This document shows positions 46,476-53,930 of a DNA stretch of 64,000 bases, in pieces (position 1 is the first letter of the stretch; every line of letters starts with the position of its first letter). The notes beneath the pieces are model-generated. The model ran no database searches. It was given only the letters and a program-made list of their open reading frames with translations, and was not told the origin of the DNA. Origin of the DNA: Rhizobium oryzicola. GTDB lineage: Bacteria; Pseudomonadota; Alphaproteobacteria; Rhizobiales; Rhizobiaceae. Both the position numbers and the translations under genes were made by a program. The stretch is taken from positions 434,001 through 498,000 of the forward strand of contig NZ_JAUKWQ010000002.1 of assembly GCF_030504645.1 (NCBI RefSeq), in the 5' to 3' direction.

Positions 46476-47489
46476 ATGAAAAACAGAAACATTACACAGG
46501 TCCGCCCGCTTGCATTGGTGCTGGGCGCAACGGGCGGTATTGGCGGCGCTGTTGCCCGCCGCCTTTCCGATCGCGGCTGGAATGTGCGGGCGATGAACCG
46601 CAATCCGGTCGGCGCACAGGCGAAGCATCCGCAGTTCGAGTGGGTGCACGGAGACGCGATGAATGCGGCGGATGTGCTGTCTGCGGCGGAAGGCGCCAGC
46701 CTGATCGTTCATGCGGTCAATCCTCCGGGATACAAGGACTGGGACAAACTGGTTCTGCCCATGCTGGACAACACGATCGCGGCGGCACGCATCGTTGGCG
46801 CACGGGTTCTGCTGCCCGGCACGGTCTACAATTATGGGCCTGACGCCTTCCTCGATATCACCGAGGAGAGCCCGCAGAACCCGGTGACGCGCAAGGGCGC
46901 CATCCGGGTGGAGATGGAGCGGCGGCTGCGGCGCGCTGCGGATGATGGAGTGCCTGCATTGATCGTGCGCGCCGGAGACTTCTTTGGGCCGGGTGCTGCC
47001 AACAGCTGGTTCTCGCAGGGGCTGATCAAAATGGGCAAGCCGGTGCGCAGCGTCACCCAGCCGGGCAAGACCGGCATCGGACACCAATGGGCCTATCTGC
47101 CTGACGTTGCCGAGACGATGGTGCGGCTCATCGAACAGGCAGACCGCCTGCCGTCCTTCGCTCAGTTCAACATGGAAGGCGTTTGGGACCCGGATGGGCG
47201 AAGGATGATCCGGGCGATCGAGCGGGTGGTGCAGCAGCCGCTGAAAGTCGGGGCGTTCCCCTGGTGGAGCTTGTTGCCTGCAAGCCCTTTCGTGCCCTTC
47301 ATGAGGGAGCTGCGGGAAATGCGGTATCTGTGGCAGCAGCCCGTGCGCATGCGAAACGAAAGGCTGCGGGCGTTCCTGGGGTCAGAACCCTCGACGCCAC
47401 TGGATCTGGCGGTCGAAGCGACATTGCGCTCGCTCGGCTGCCTGGATGAGCGTTCCGCGCGCGCGACGGTAAATCTTCCCGTCCTGTAG
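46476..47489 (+). CDS. NAD-dependent epimerase/dehydratase-family protein (extended SDR)
   Basis: A 337-residue protein with the Rossmann loop LGATGGIGGAVARRL and the YxxxK-like region VTRKGAIRVEME, in which the usual catalytic tyrosine is not obvious. The middle segment GTVYNYGPDAF is typical of rhizobial NAD(P)H-binding SDR proteins. The ATG at 46476 follows AAGGAG at 46462-46467. The divergent LysR regulator probably controls it. The substrate is unknown. Confidence 0.8.
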   Translation: MKNRNITQVRPLALVLGATGGIGGAVARRLSDRGWNVRAMNRNPVGAQAKHPQFEWVHGDAMNAADVLSAAEGASLIVHAVNPPGYKDWDKLVLPMLDNTIAAARIVGARVLLPGTVYNYGPDAFLDITEESPQNPVTRKGAIRVEMERRLRRAADDGVPALIVRAGDFFGPGAANSWFSQGLIKMGKPVRSVTQPGKTGIGHQWAYLPDVAETMVRLIEQADRLPSFAQFNMEGVWDPDGRRMIRAIERVVQQPLKVGAFPWWSLLPASPFVPFMRELREMRYLWQQPVRMRNERLRAFLGSEPSTPLDLAVEATLRSLGCLDERSARATVNLPVL

Positions 47490-47500
47490 GCGGCGCATAT

Positions 47501-47529
47501 CCATCACCGGGCGGTGCGCCCGGTGATGG
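47501..47529. terminator. bidirectional terminator-like hairpin
   Basis: CCATCACCGGGC (47501-47512) and GCCCGGTGATGG (47518-47529) form a perfect twelve-pair stem with a five-base loop between two convergent genes. There is no T tract on either side, so it may work as a simple barrier or with Rho. Confidence 0.55.
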
Positions 47530-47539
47530 CGTTGTGACG

Positions 47540-48670
47540 TTACTCGGCGGCTTCTGCCTGCTGCAGCGTCGGGTAATCGGTATAGCCCTTTGCGCCGCCG
47601 CCATAGAGCGTCGCCTGATCGATCTGGTTCCAGGCGGCGCCGGTGCGGATACGCTCGACCAGATCCGGGTTGGCGATGAAGGGCTTGCCGAACGATACGA
47701 GGTCGGCCTTGCCGGTTTCAATCGCTTCCTTCGCCGTTTCCGCCGTGTAGCCGTTGTTGAGCAGCCATGCGCCCTTGCCGCCGGCATTCACGTAAGCCGC
47801 CTTGAAGGCGTCATAGTCGAAGCTGGTGCCAGCATACTGATGGGCGCGATCGCCGCCGGTGGCCCCTTCGATGACGTGGATGAAAGCAAGGTTACGCTTG
47901 GCAAGCTCGGCCACCAGATGGTTGAAGACGGCCTGCGGATTGCTGTCCGTCACATCGTTTGCCGGCGTGGTGGGCGACAGGCGAATGCCGACGCGTCCTG
48001 CGCCGATGGCGCCTGCGACGGCATCGACCACTTCCAGCGTGAGCCGCACGCGGTTCTCGATGGAGCCGCCATAGGCGTCGGTGCGCTTGTTGGCGCCGTC
48101 CTTCAGGAATTGATCGAGCAGGTAGCCGTTCGCGCCATGGATCTCGACGCCGTCAAAGCCGGCTTCCGCCGCGGCACGTGCCGCCTTGGCGAAATCCTCG
48201 ACGATGCCCGGGATCTCTGAAAGCTCCAGCGCACGCGGCTCAGACGTTGCGGCAAAACCACCACTGCCGTCCTCGTTCAGGATATAGGTCTTGGACTTTG
48301 CCACGATCGCGGAGGGGGCGACGGGCGCGCCACCGTTCGGCTGCAGCGAGACATGCGAGATGCGCCCGACATGCCAGAGCTGGGTGACGATCTTGCCGCC
48401 CTTCTTGTGCACGGCGTCGGTTACCTTCTTCCAGCCTTCCACGGCACCCGGAGCGTAGAGGCCGGGAACATCGGCATAGCCCTGACCCTGCTGCGTAATG
48501 GCCGTGCCTTCCGACACGATCAGACCGGCGGTCGCGCGTTGATCGTAATACGTCACGTTCAGGTCATTCGGAACCGCCTTGGGCGAGCGGTTGCGCGTCA
48601 GGGGTGCCATGACGATGCGGTTCTTCAGTTCAAGGTCACCAAATGTGACGGCGTCGAACAGTGTTGGCAT
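47540..48670 (-). CDS. nemA: Old Yellow Enzyme-family alkene reductase
   Basis: A 376-residue FMN enzyme of the NemA/xenobiotic reductase group. It opens LFDAVTFGDLELKNRIVMAPLTR and has the catalytic HGANGYLLDQFLKDGANKRTDAYGGSIENR (shown here only to mark the HxxN pair and the following loop) and late FGKPFIANPDLV. It reduces electrophilic alkenes, N-ethylmaleimide or nitro compounds with NADPH. An ArsR-type regulator gene lies 38 bp upstream on the same strand and probably controls it. Confidence 0.93.
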   Translation of the reverse strand: MPTLFDAVTFGDLELKNRIVMAPLTRNRSPKAVPNDLNVTYYDQRATAGLIVSEGTAITQQGQGYADVPGLYAPGAVEGWKKVTDAVHKKGGKIVTQLWHVGRISHVSLQPNGGAPVAPSAIVAKSKTYILNEDGSGGFAATSEPRALELSEIPGIVEDFAKAARAAAEAGFDGVEIHGANGYLLDQFLKDGANKRTDAYGGSIENRVRLTLEVVDAVAGAIGAGRVGIRLSPTTPANDVTDSNPQAVFNHLVAELAKRNLAFIHVIEGATGGDRAHQYAGTSFDYDAFKAAYVNAGGKGAWLLNNGYTAETAKEAIETGKADLVSFGKPFIANPDLVERIRTGAAWNQIDQATLYGGGAKGYTDYPTLQQAEAAE

Positions 48671-48708
48671 GAAGTATCATCCTTTTCGGTGTGGATGGTG
48701 GTAAGGCC

Positions 48709-49008
48709 TCAAAGAGAGGTCTTGAGCGTTTCAATGAAGTCACGGATCGCGTCTTCGTTGCGGTGGTAGAAGGTCCATTGACCAACCTTGGTGGTGCTGA
48801 CCAACCCCGCTTTCTCAAGTGTGGCCAGGTGGCCGGACACGGTGGACTGGGAAAGCCCGCAGCGGCGCTCGAACTGCTGGGCGCAGATGCCCATCTCCAA
48901 CGGATGGGCCTGGGAAGAGAAGTTCTCCTCCGGCTGGCGCATCCACTCCAGGAATTCCACCCGCAACGGGTTCGAGAGTGCTTTGAGAATTTCGGTCTTA
49001 TCCATCAT
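48709..49008 (-). CDS. ArsR-family winged-helix regulator
   Basis: About 99 residues with the ArsR opening ILKALSNPLRVEFLEWM and recognition helix CGLSQSTVSGHLATLEKAGLV, then the wing TTKVGQWTFYHRN. It has cysteines at CAQQFERRC that could sense metals or electrophiles, but no classical CxC metal site. ATGs lie at 49017, 49008 and 49005; the palindrome at 49015-49036 overlaps the first, so I favour a later one. It is the homologue by position of the arsR-type gene next to the AbcR locus in Sinorhizobium. Confidence 0.85.
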   Translation of the reverse strand: MMDKTEILKALSNPLRVEFLEWMRQPEENFSSQAHPLEMGICAQQFERRCGLSQSTVSGHLATLEKAGLVSTTKVGQWTFYHRNEDAIRDFIETLKTSL

Positions 49009-49014
49009 GGTCAC

Positions 49015-49036
49015 CATATCGGCTACATCCGATATG
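49015..49036. promoter_or_regulatory. candidate ArsR-type operator
   Basis: CATATCGG (49015-49022) and CCGATATG (49029-49036) are perfect inverted repeats with a six-base spacer, directly at the 5' end of the arsR-type gene. The position and form suit an autoregulatory operator that would also control nemA downstream. Confidence 0.5.
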
Positions 49037-49070
49037 TAGATCGGGTTTTTCCGATTTAAAGGGGAAGGGC

Positions 49071-49179
49071 AAAAAAAAGGGCCACCGGTTTCGGGGCCCT
49101 TGAGATGTGAAGGTTTGAAAACCTCCAGAGGGGAACAGCCAGCGCGAGCAACGAGGGGATGTCACCATAAGCGCCAGCT
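49071..49179 (-). ncRNA. abcR2: AbcR (alpha-r15) family small RNA, copy nearer the arsR gene
   Basis: The reverse strand from about 49179 reads through ATCCCCTC and TGTTCCCCTCTGGAGG, then a terminator (GGGCC-CCG / CGG-TGGCCC) followed by eight Ts ending at 49071. A second, homologous unit lies at 49268-49383. The location between an arsR-type gene and lsrB is that of the tandem AbcR1/AbcR2 RNAs of Sinorhizobium and Agrobacterium. These Hfq-dependent RNAs silence many ABC transporter mRNAs through UCCC-containing anti-ribosome-binding-site motifs. The 5' end is inferred from a promoter. The 1/2 numbering is tentative. Confidence 0.8.
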
Positions 49180-49185
49180 TGTTCC

Positions 49186-49214
49186 AATATGGGAGTGCTT
49201 CGCGCCTGCGGCAA
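49186..49214 (-). promoter_or_regulatory. promoter of the proximal AbcR copy
   Basis: On the reverse strand TTGCCG (49209-49214) and CATATT (49186-49191) are 17 bases apart. The spacing and the CATAT-type -10 match those of the other AbcR copy. Confidence 0.5.
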
Positions 49215-49267
49215 GAGCAGCGCAGAAGTTGTCTCAGGTATTTTGTGCAACAAAGAGAATTTTGGGT

Positions 49268-49383
49268 AAAAAAAGAGGGCCACTGGAAAACCAGGGCCCT
49301 ATAAGTGTGAAGGTAATTAAACCTCCAGAGGGGAACAGCTGCTGCGGTGGAACTGGGAGGAAAAGCCACCATGTGCATCAGCT
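49268..49383 (-). ncRNA. abcR1: AbcR (alpha-r15) family small RNA, copy nearer lsrB
   Basis: The reverse strand reads GGTGGCTTTTCCTCCCAGTT and then CTGTTCCCCTCTGGAGG, carrying two UCCC-type anti-ribosome-binding-site modules, as described for AbcR1. It ends in a terminator (GGGCC-CTGG-TTTT-CCAG-TGGCCC) with seven Ts at 49268-49274. The estimated length is about 116 bases. It shares CCTCTGGAGGTTT and the terminator architecture with the other copy. It is transcribed in the same direction as lsrB and lies downstream of it. The 5' end is inferred. Confidence 0.82.
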
Positions 49384-49389
49384 GTGTGC

Positions 49390-49418
49390 GATATGGTTCT
49401 TTATTGTGCAGCGAACAA
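49390..49418 (-). promoter_or_regulatory. promoter of the distal AbcR copy
   Basis: On the reverse strand TTGTTC (49413-49418) and CATATC (49390-49395) are separated by 17 bases. They place the RNA start near 49383. Confidence 0.5.
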
Positions 49419-49551
49419 TCCTTTTTTGTGCACAGCAGCTATGTCATGAACGCAGGTCAGCAAATCCTTGCCGTTCCCCGCCGCATATCTCCGTCGCCAA
49501 GTTGTTGAACAATCAACGCTTTTGAGTTCATGTGTTTAACGATGTTCTGTT

Positions 49552-50454
49552 TTAGAAATTCCAGTTGCGCGCCTTGGCGACGATAAAATCCCGGAAAACT
49601 TTCAGCTTTGCCGCATTCTTCATCTCGTCCGGATAGCAAAAATAGGTATCGAAGGACGGGATGTCCGCATTGATCGCCAGCTGAATCAGTCCTGGGTCGC
49701 GGCCCACGATGTAATCGGGCAGCACGGCGATACCGATTCCCAACAGGCAGGCGCGTTTGATGGACGTCTGGCTGTTGATCTGCAGATGCGGCAGGCGAGG
49801 GTTGTCGGACGAGCGCCCGGCCAGTTCGAGCCAGTTCACGTCCAGCAGGTAATTTGGGGCCGGTTCGCCGAAGGTGATGATCCGGTGATTGTCCAGATCC
49901 TCCACCGTCTGAGGCTCGCCGAAGCGGTTGATGTAGGACGGTGCCGCATAGACGTGCATGTGCACGGTAAACAGCTTGCGCTGGATCAGATCCGATTGCT
50001 GGGGCTGGCGCAGGCGGATCGCGCAATCCGCATGGCGCATGTTCACATCCAGCTCCTCGTTGTCGAGGATGAGTTGGATCGACATTTCCGGATAGAGCTG
50101 GAGGAACTCCTGCACCTTGTCCGTCAGCCAGCCCTGGCCGAGACCGACGGTCGTGGTGACGCGCAGCTTGCCGCTCGGCTTGTCCGTCGTCTCGGTCAGC
50201 TGCACCTTGACGGTTTCCAGCTTTAGGAGAACGTCATGCGCCGTGCGATACAGAAGTTCGCCCTGTTCGGTGAGGATCAGGCCGCGCGCATGGCGGTGAA
50301 ACAGCTTCACGCCGACATCCTGCTCCAGCGCGCTGACCTGACGGCTGATGGCGGACTGGGAAAGGTGCAGCTTGTCTGCCGCGTGGGTGAATGAACCGGC
50401 TTCGGCTGCCGCGTGAAAGATGCGCAGTTTGTCCCAGTCGAGAGGTACGCCCAT
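49552..50454 (-). CDS. lsrB: LysR-family regulator LsrB (VtlR)
   Basis: A 300-residue LysR protein with the helix-turn-helix in SFTHAADKLHLSQSAISRQV and an effector domain containing Cys144, Cys236 and Cys273. Rhizobial LsrB proteins sense oxidative stress through cysteines and affect lipopolysaccharide and symbiosis. In Brucella the homologue VtlR activates one AbcR RNA. The name rests on position: the AbcR pair lies downstream, and trxB ends two bases before its ATG, as in Sinorhizobium. Confidence 0.9.
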   Translation of the reverse strand: MGVPLDWDKLRIFHAAAEAGSFTHAADKLHLSQSAISRQVSALEQDVGVKLFHRHARGLILTEQGELLYRTAHDVLLKLETVKVQLTETTDKPSGKLRVTTTVGLGQGWLTDKVQEFLQLYPEMSIQLILDNEELDVNMRHADCAIRLRQPQQSDLIQRKLFTVHMHVYAAPSYINRFGEPQTVEDLDNHRIITFGEPAPNYLLDVNWLELAGRSSDNPRLPHLQINSQTSIKRACLLGIGIAVLPDYIVGRDPGLIQLAINADIPSFDTYFCYPDEMKNAAKLKVFRDFIVAKARNWNF

Positions 50455-50456
50455 TT

Positions 50457-51431
50457 TTACTCCGCAGCTTCGGCAATCGGCTGGATGCCGGCCAGATAGC
50501 GTTCCGCCTCAAGTGCCGCCATGCAGCCCATGCCGGCGGCGGTGATGGCCTGCCGGAAGGTATCGTCCGTCACGTCGCCAGCGGCGAACACGCCGGGCAC
50601 ATCCGTCGCGGTCGAATCCGGTGCCGTCCAGAGATAGCCGTTCGGCTTCAGCTTCAGCTTGCCCTTGAAGAGTTCGACGGCCGGCGCATGCCCAATTGCG
50701 ACGAACACGCCGTCAATGGCACGCTCTGTAATCTCGCCGGAACGGGTATCACGCAGCTTCACACCCGTCACCGATGGCGGCATAGGCGGCTTGGCGGGCG
50801 TGCCGGTGATCTCGGCGACTTCCGAATTCCAGAGAACCTCGACATTCGGCCGCTGGAACAGGCGTTCCTGCAGGATCTTTTCCGAACGGAAGCTGTCGCG
50901 ACGATGCACGACGGTCACGCTCCTCGCGATGTTCGACAGATAGAGCGCCTCTTCCACGGCTGAATTGCCGCCGCCGACCACGATCACATCCTTGTTGCGG
51001 TAGAAGAAGCCATCACAGGTGGCGCAGGCGGAAACGCCGAAGCCCTGGAAGTGCTGCTCGCTTTCGATGCCGAGCCACTTGGCCTTGGCGCCGGTGGCGA
51101 TAACAAGCGTATCGGCGGTCCAGACCTGGCCGGAATCGGTCTTCACGGTGAAGGGGCGGCGCGTCAGTTCCACTTCGGTCACGAGGTCGTTGACGATCTC
51201 GGCGCCCACATGGCTTGCCTGCTTCAGCATCTGTTCCATCAGCCAGGGGCCCTGGATCGGATCGGCGAAGCCCGGATAGTTTTCCACATCCGTGGTGATC
51301 ATCAACTGGCCGCCCTGTTCCATGCCGGCGATGAGAACCGGCTTCAGCATGGCGCGTGCGGCATAGATGGCGGCGGTATAACCGGCAGGTCCGGAGCCAA
51401 TGATGAGAACCTGCGTGTGACGGGCAGACAT
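50457..51431 (-). CDS. trxB: thioredoxin-disulfide reductase
   Basis: A 324-residue flavoprotein with the FAD loop IIGSGPAGYTAAIYAARA, the redox pair CATC (Cys136 and Cys139), the NADPH loop VVGGGNSAVEEALYL and the C-terminal FAAGDVTDDTFRQAITAAGMG. It reduces thioredoxin with NADPH. The ATG at 51429-51431 follows AAGGAAAT. It is translated just ahead of lsrB, which links thiol reduction to the cysteine-sensing regulator in one operon. It is divergent from lrp. Confidence 0.96.
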   Translation of the reverse strand: MSARHTQVLIIGSGPAGYTAAIYAARAMLKPVLIAGMEQGGQLMITTDVENYPGFADPIQGPWLMEQMLKQASHVGAEIVNDLVTEVELTRRPFTVKTDSGQVWTADTLVIATGAKAKWLGIESEQHFQGFGVSACATCDGFFYRNKDVIVVGGGNSAVEEALYLSNIARSVTVVHRRDSFRSEKILQERLFQRPNVEVLWNSEVAEITGTPAKPPMPPSVTGVKLRDTRSGEITERAIDGVFVAIGHAPAVELFKGKLKLKPNGYLWTAPDSTATDVPGVFAAGDVTDDTFRQAITAAGMGCMAALEAERYLAGIQPIAEAAE

Positions 51432-51582
51432 TTCGGATTTCCTTAAGACTATCGGCCCAAGCCTCGATGTTCGGGCGGACCAGCGCGGGGCGGACATTTG
51501 TCCACCGTTCTCGTCACATTTATGATCGATCCCCGCGTTGATTCAAGGTCAGCCTTGCAATTGCGCCGGGTCTGCCATGCTT

Positions 51583-51633
51583 ACGCACAAGAATGATGCG
51601 CAAGAGAGACATAATCTTGCGCCAATTCTTGCG
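51583..51633. promoter_or_regulatory. repeated CGCAAGA half-sites between trxB and lrp
   Basis: GCGCAAGA (51598-51605) and TCTTGCGC (51615-51622) are perfect inverted repeats with a nine-base spacer. A further TCTTGCG follows at 51627-51633 and a related ACGCACAAGA at 51583-51592. The cluster lies about 60 bp upstream of lrp and suits cooperative binding by an Lrp-type octamer or another regulator. Confidence 0.5.
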
Positions 51634-51684
51634 TTCGCCGACTAACCCGTTAAAAGGCGAGCGAAAATCAGAAGGGAAAGCCCC

Positions 51685-52152
51685 GTGCTTCGTGCCGAAC
51701 TCGACGCCATCGACATCAAGATCCTCCGCGAACTCCAGCACGACGGTCGCATGACCAATGTCGAGCTGGCCGAACGTGTGGGGATTTCCGCGCCGCCATG
51801 CCTGCGCCGCGTGCGCAAGCTCGAGGAGGCGGGTGTGATCGAGGGCTATTCGGCGATCCTCAATGGCCCGAAGCTCGGTTACGATCTGGTGGCCTTCTGC
51901 CTGGTGGGTCTCAAGCGCCAATCGGAAGCGGATCTGAAATCATTCGCCTCTCTGGCGCAGGGCTGGCCGATCGTGCGCGAGGCCTGGATGGTGTCGGGCG
52001 ACAGCGATTTCCTGCTGCGCTGCACGGCCGAGAACCTCGCCACCTTCCAGGATTTCGTCATCGAAGTGCTGACCGCCAACGAGCATGTCGACACGGTGCG
52101 CACCATGCTGACCATTCGTCAGGTAAAAAAGCTCGGTCTGGTCGAAGTGTAA
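51685..52152 (+). CDS. lrp: Lrp/AsnC-family transcriptional regulator
   Basis: A 155-residue protein with an N-terminal helix-turn-helix (MTNVELAERVGISAPPCLRRV) and a C-terminal RAM ligand-binding domain (REAWMVSGDSDFLLRC). Lrp-family proteins sense amino acids, often leucine. The GTG at 51685 follows GAAGGGAAAG. The divergent placement next to trxB is conserved in rhizobia. The repeats at 51583-51633 may be its own binding sites. Confidence 0.9.
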   Translation: MLRAELDAIDIKILRELQHDGRMTNVELAERVGISAPPCLRRVRKLEEAGVIEGYSAILNGPKLGYDLVAFCLVGLKRQSEADLKSFASLAQGWPIVREAWMVSGDSDFLLRCTAENLATFQDFVIEVLTANEHVDTVRTMLTIRQVKKLGLVEV

Positions 52153-52159
52153 GTTTCGC

Positions 52160-53218
52160 TCAGCGGTTCGCCAGCATCTCCGCATAGACGGCGCCGATGG
52201 CGCGGGCCTCCCGTTCTACGGAAAAGTTCTCCGTGACGTGCTTCAGTGCTGCGGCGCTATGGCTCTCCAGCTTTTCTACATCATCCAGATAGCTGGCGAT
52301 ACCGTCTGAGAAACTGTCGAGCGAGCCGCGTTCCACGATTGCGCCGGTTTCGCCATCCACGATCAGTTCGACAAAGGCGCCGACATCGGCGGCAATCACG
52401 GGAACGGCGCTGGCCATGGCTTCCAGCGGGGTCAGGCCAAAACCTTCCCAGCGCTGCGGTGCGACGAAGAGGTCGAGCGCGCGATACCAGTCATTGATGT
52501 TGGTGTGTTCGCCGACGAAGCGAATGCGGTCGGCAAGGCCTGATGCCTTCACGCGTGCCTTCAATTCCTCCTCGAAACCGACATGCTTTGCCGTTGCCCG
52601 TCCGGCAATGATGGCTGACCAGCCGGGGCGGGAGGGCAGGAGTCGGATCATGGCATCGACGAAGAGATCCGTGCCCTTTTGGTGGCGCACGCGGCCAAAG
52701 CAGCCGACGTACCGCTGCTGCGGATCAAGCCCGAGTGCTTCGCGTGCCCTGTGCTTGTCGGGCGCCGGCGAGAAGCGCTTCAGATCGATGCCGTGCAGGA
52801 TGACTTCGCTGTCGCGTTCCAGGTAGGACGCGGTCCTCTGGCAGACGGCAATCACCCGGTCCATCCGCGAGATCAGCCACTTGGTCCAGCCCGTGTGCTT
52901 TCGCTGCGAGGCCGAGGTGAAGACGAGCTTCAGCGGCATGCGCAGCACGTCGCGCAGAAGAATGCCGGGCAACATCTCGATATTGCGGCGGGCGTGCCAC
53001 ACCCTGTGCCTCCGTCCCTCAGGCGGCTGCCAGAGTAAGGGCAACTGATGCCAGCGCATCGACGGCAATGTATCCGGCAGCCCCGGGCCGAAGGTGGTGA
53101 CCTTCTGGCCCAGGCTGTTCTGGATCGGCACAAGCTGGATGACAGTCGAGGTCACGCCGGAAAGGCGCCGCTTGAAGTGCGGAGCAATGACCTCGATGTC
53201 GGAAAGTGCTAAAGACAC
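52160..53218 (-). CDS. lpcC: lipopolysaccharide core mannosyltransferase, LpcC/LpsB type
   Basis: A 352-residue GT4-family glycosyltransferase with the C-terminal donor-binding motif EGFGLTPLEAMASAVPVIAADVGAFVELI. The N-terminal segment IEVIAPHFKRRLSGVTSTV and RIWHARRN-like VWHARRN are, from memory, those of Rhizobium LpcC and Sinorhizobium LpsB. The same neighbourhood (greA on one side, lrp and trxB on the other) supports that. It adds mannose in the inner core of lipopolysaccharide at the inner membrane. The start is GTG, seven bases after the greA stop. Confidence 0.87.
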   Translation of the reverse strand: MSLALSDIEVIAPHFKRRLSGVTSTVIQLVPIQNSLGQKVTTFGPGLPDTLPSMRWHQLPLLWQPPEGRRHRVWHARRNIEMLPGILLRDVLRMPLKLVFTSASQRKHTGWTKWLISRMDRVIAVCQRTASYLERDSEVILHGIDLKRFSPAPDKHRAREALGLDPQQRYVGCFGRVRHQKGTDLFVDAMIRLLPSRPGWSAIIAGRATAKHVGFEEELKARVKASGLADRIRFVGEHTNINDWYRALDLFVAPQRWEGFGLTPLEAMASAVPVIAADVGAFVELIVDGETGAIVERGSLDSFSDGIASYLDDVEKLESHSAAALKHVTENFSVEREARAIGAVYAEMLANR

Positions 53219-53225
53219 GTGGGGG

Positions 53226-53702
53226 TCAGCCCCAGGTGACGGACAGGATTTCGTAGGCCTTCGAGCCGCCCGGCGCGTTGACTTCGATTGAGTCGCCCGG
53301 TTCCTTGCCGATCAGCGCGCGCGCGATGGGGGAGGAGATCGAGATGCGGCCTTCCTTCACATCGGCTTCCTGGTCGCCGACGATCTGATAGATCTTCTCT
53401 TCTTCGGTATCTTCGTCGACCAATTTTACCTTGGCGCCGAACTTGATCTTGGTGCCGGACATCTTGGTGAAGTCGATCACTTCGGCGCGCGCCGTCAGAT
53501 CTTCCAGTTCCGTGATGCGGCCTTCATTGTGGCTCTGAGCTTCCTTCGCGGCATGGTACTCGGCATTTTCAGACAAGTCGCCATGGGCACGCGCTTCGGC
53601 AATGGCCTCGATGATGCGGGGACGTTCCTCCTGCTGGCGCCAGCGCAGCTCTTCCTGCAGCTTGGCGAAACCGGTCGGCGTCATCGGTACCTTATCTACC
53701 AT
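53226..53702 (-). CDS. greA: transcription elongation factor GreA
   Basis: A 158-residue protein with an N-terminal coiled coil whose acidic tip reads [15 protein letters not shown], and a C-terminal FKBP-like domain ([20 protein letters not shown]). GreA enters the RNA polymerase secondary channel and stimulates cleavage of backtracked RNA. Length and motifs are standard. lpcC starts seven bases downstream, so they share a transcript. Confidence 0.97.
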   Translation of the reverse strand: MVDKVPMTPTGFAKLQEELRWRQQEERPRIIEAIAEARAHGDLSENAEYHAAKEAQSHNEGRITELEDLTARAEVIDFTKMSGTKIKFGAKVKLVDEDTEEEKIYQIVGDQEADVKEGRISISSPIARALIGKEPGDSIEVNAPGGSKAYEILSVTWG

Positions 53703-53930
53703 TTTTCCTTTTCCTCAGTCTCATGGCCACAACGCGCGGCCACAAAAAGAAACAGGTTCCGGAGCGAAGCGCCGGAACCATGCGAAAACCTGACTTTCGC
53801 GAACTATAACAGAAGCTCATCGGGAAATGCCAGAGAATTCGAAGTTAGTGCGGATGTGCGAAATCGCCAGTCCTTGGAGCGACTTAACGGTGACGATTGA
53901 CAAGTTTGTCAAGAACATATAGTGAACAAA

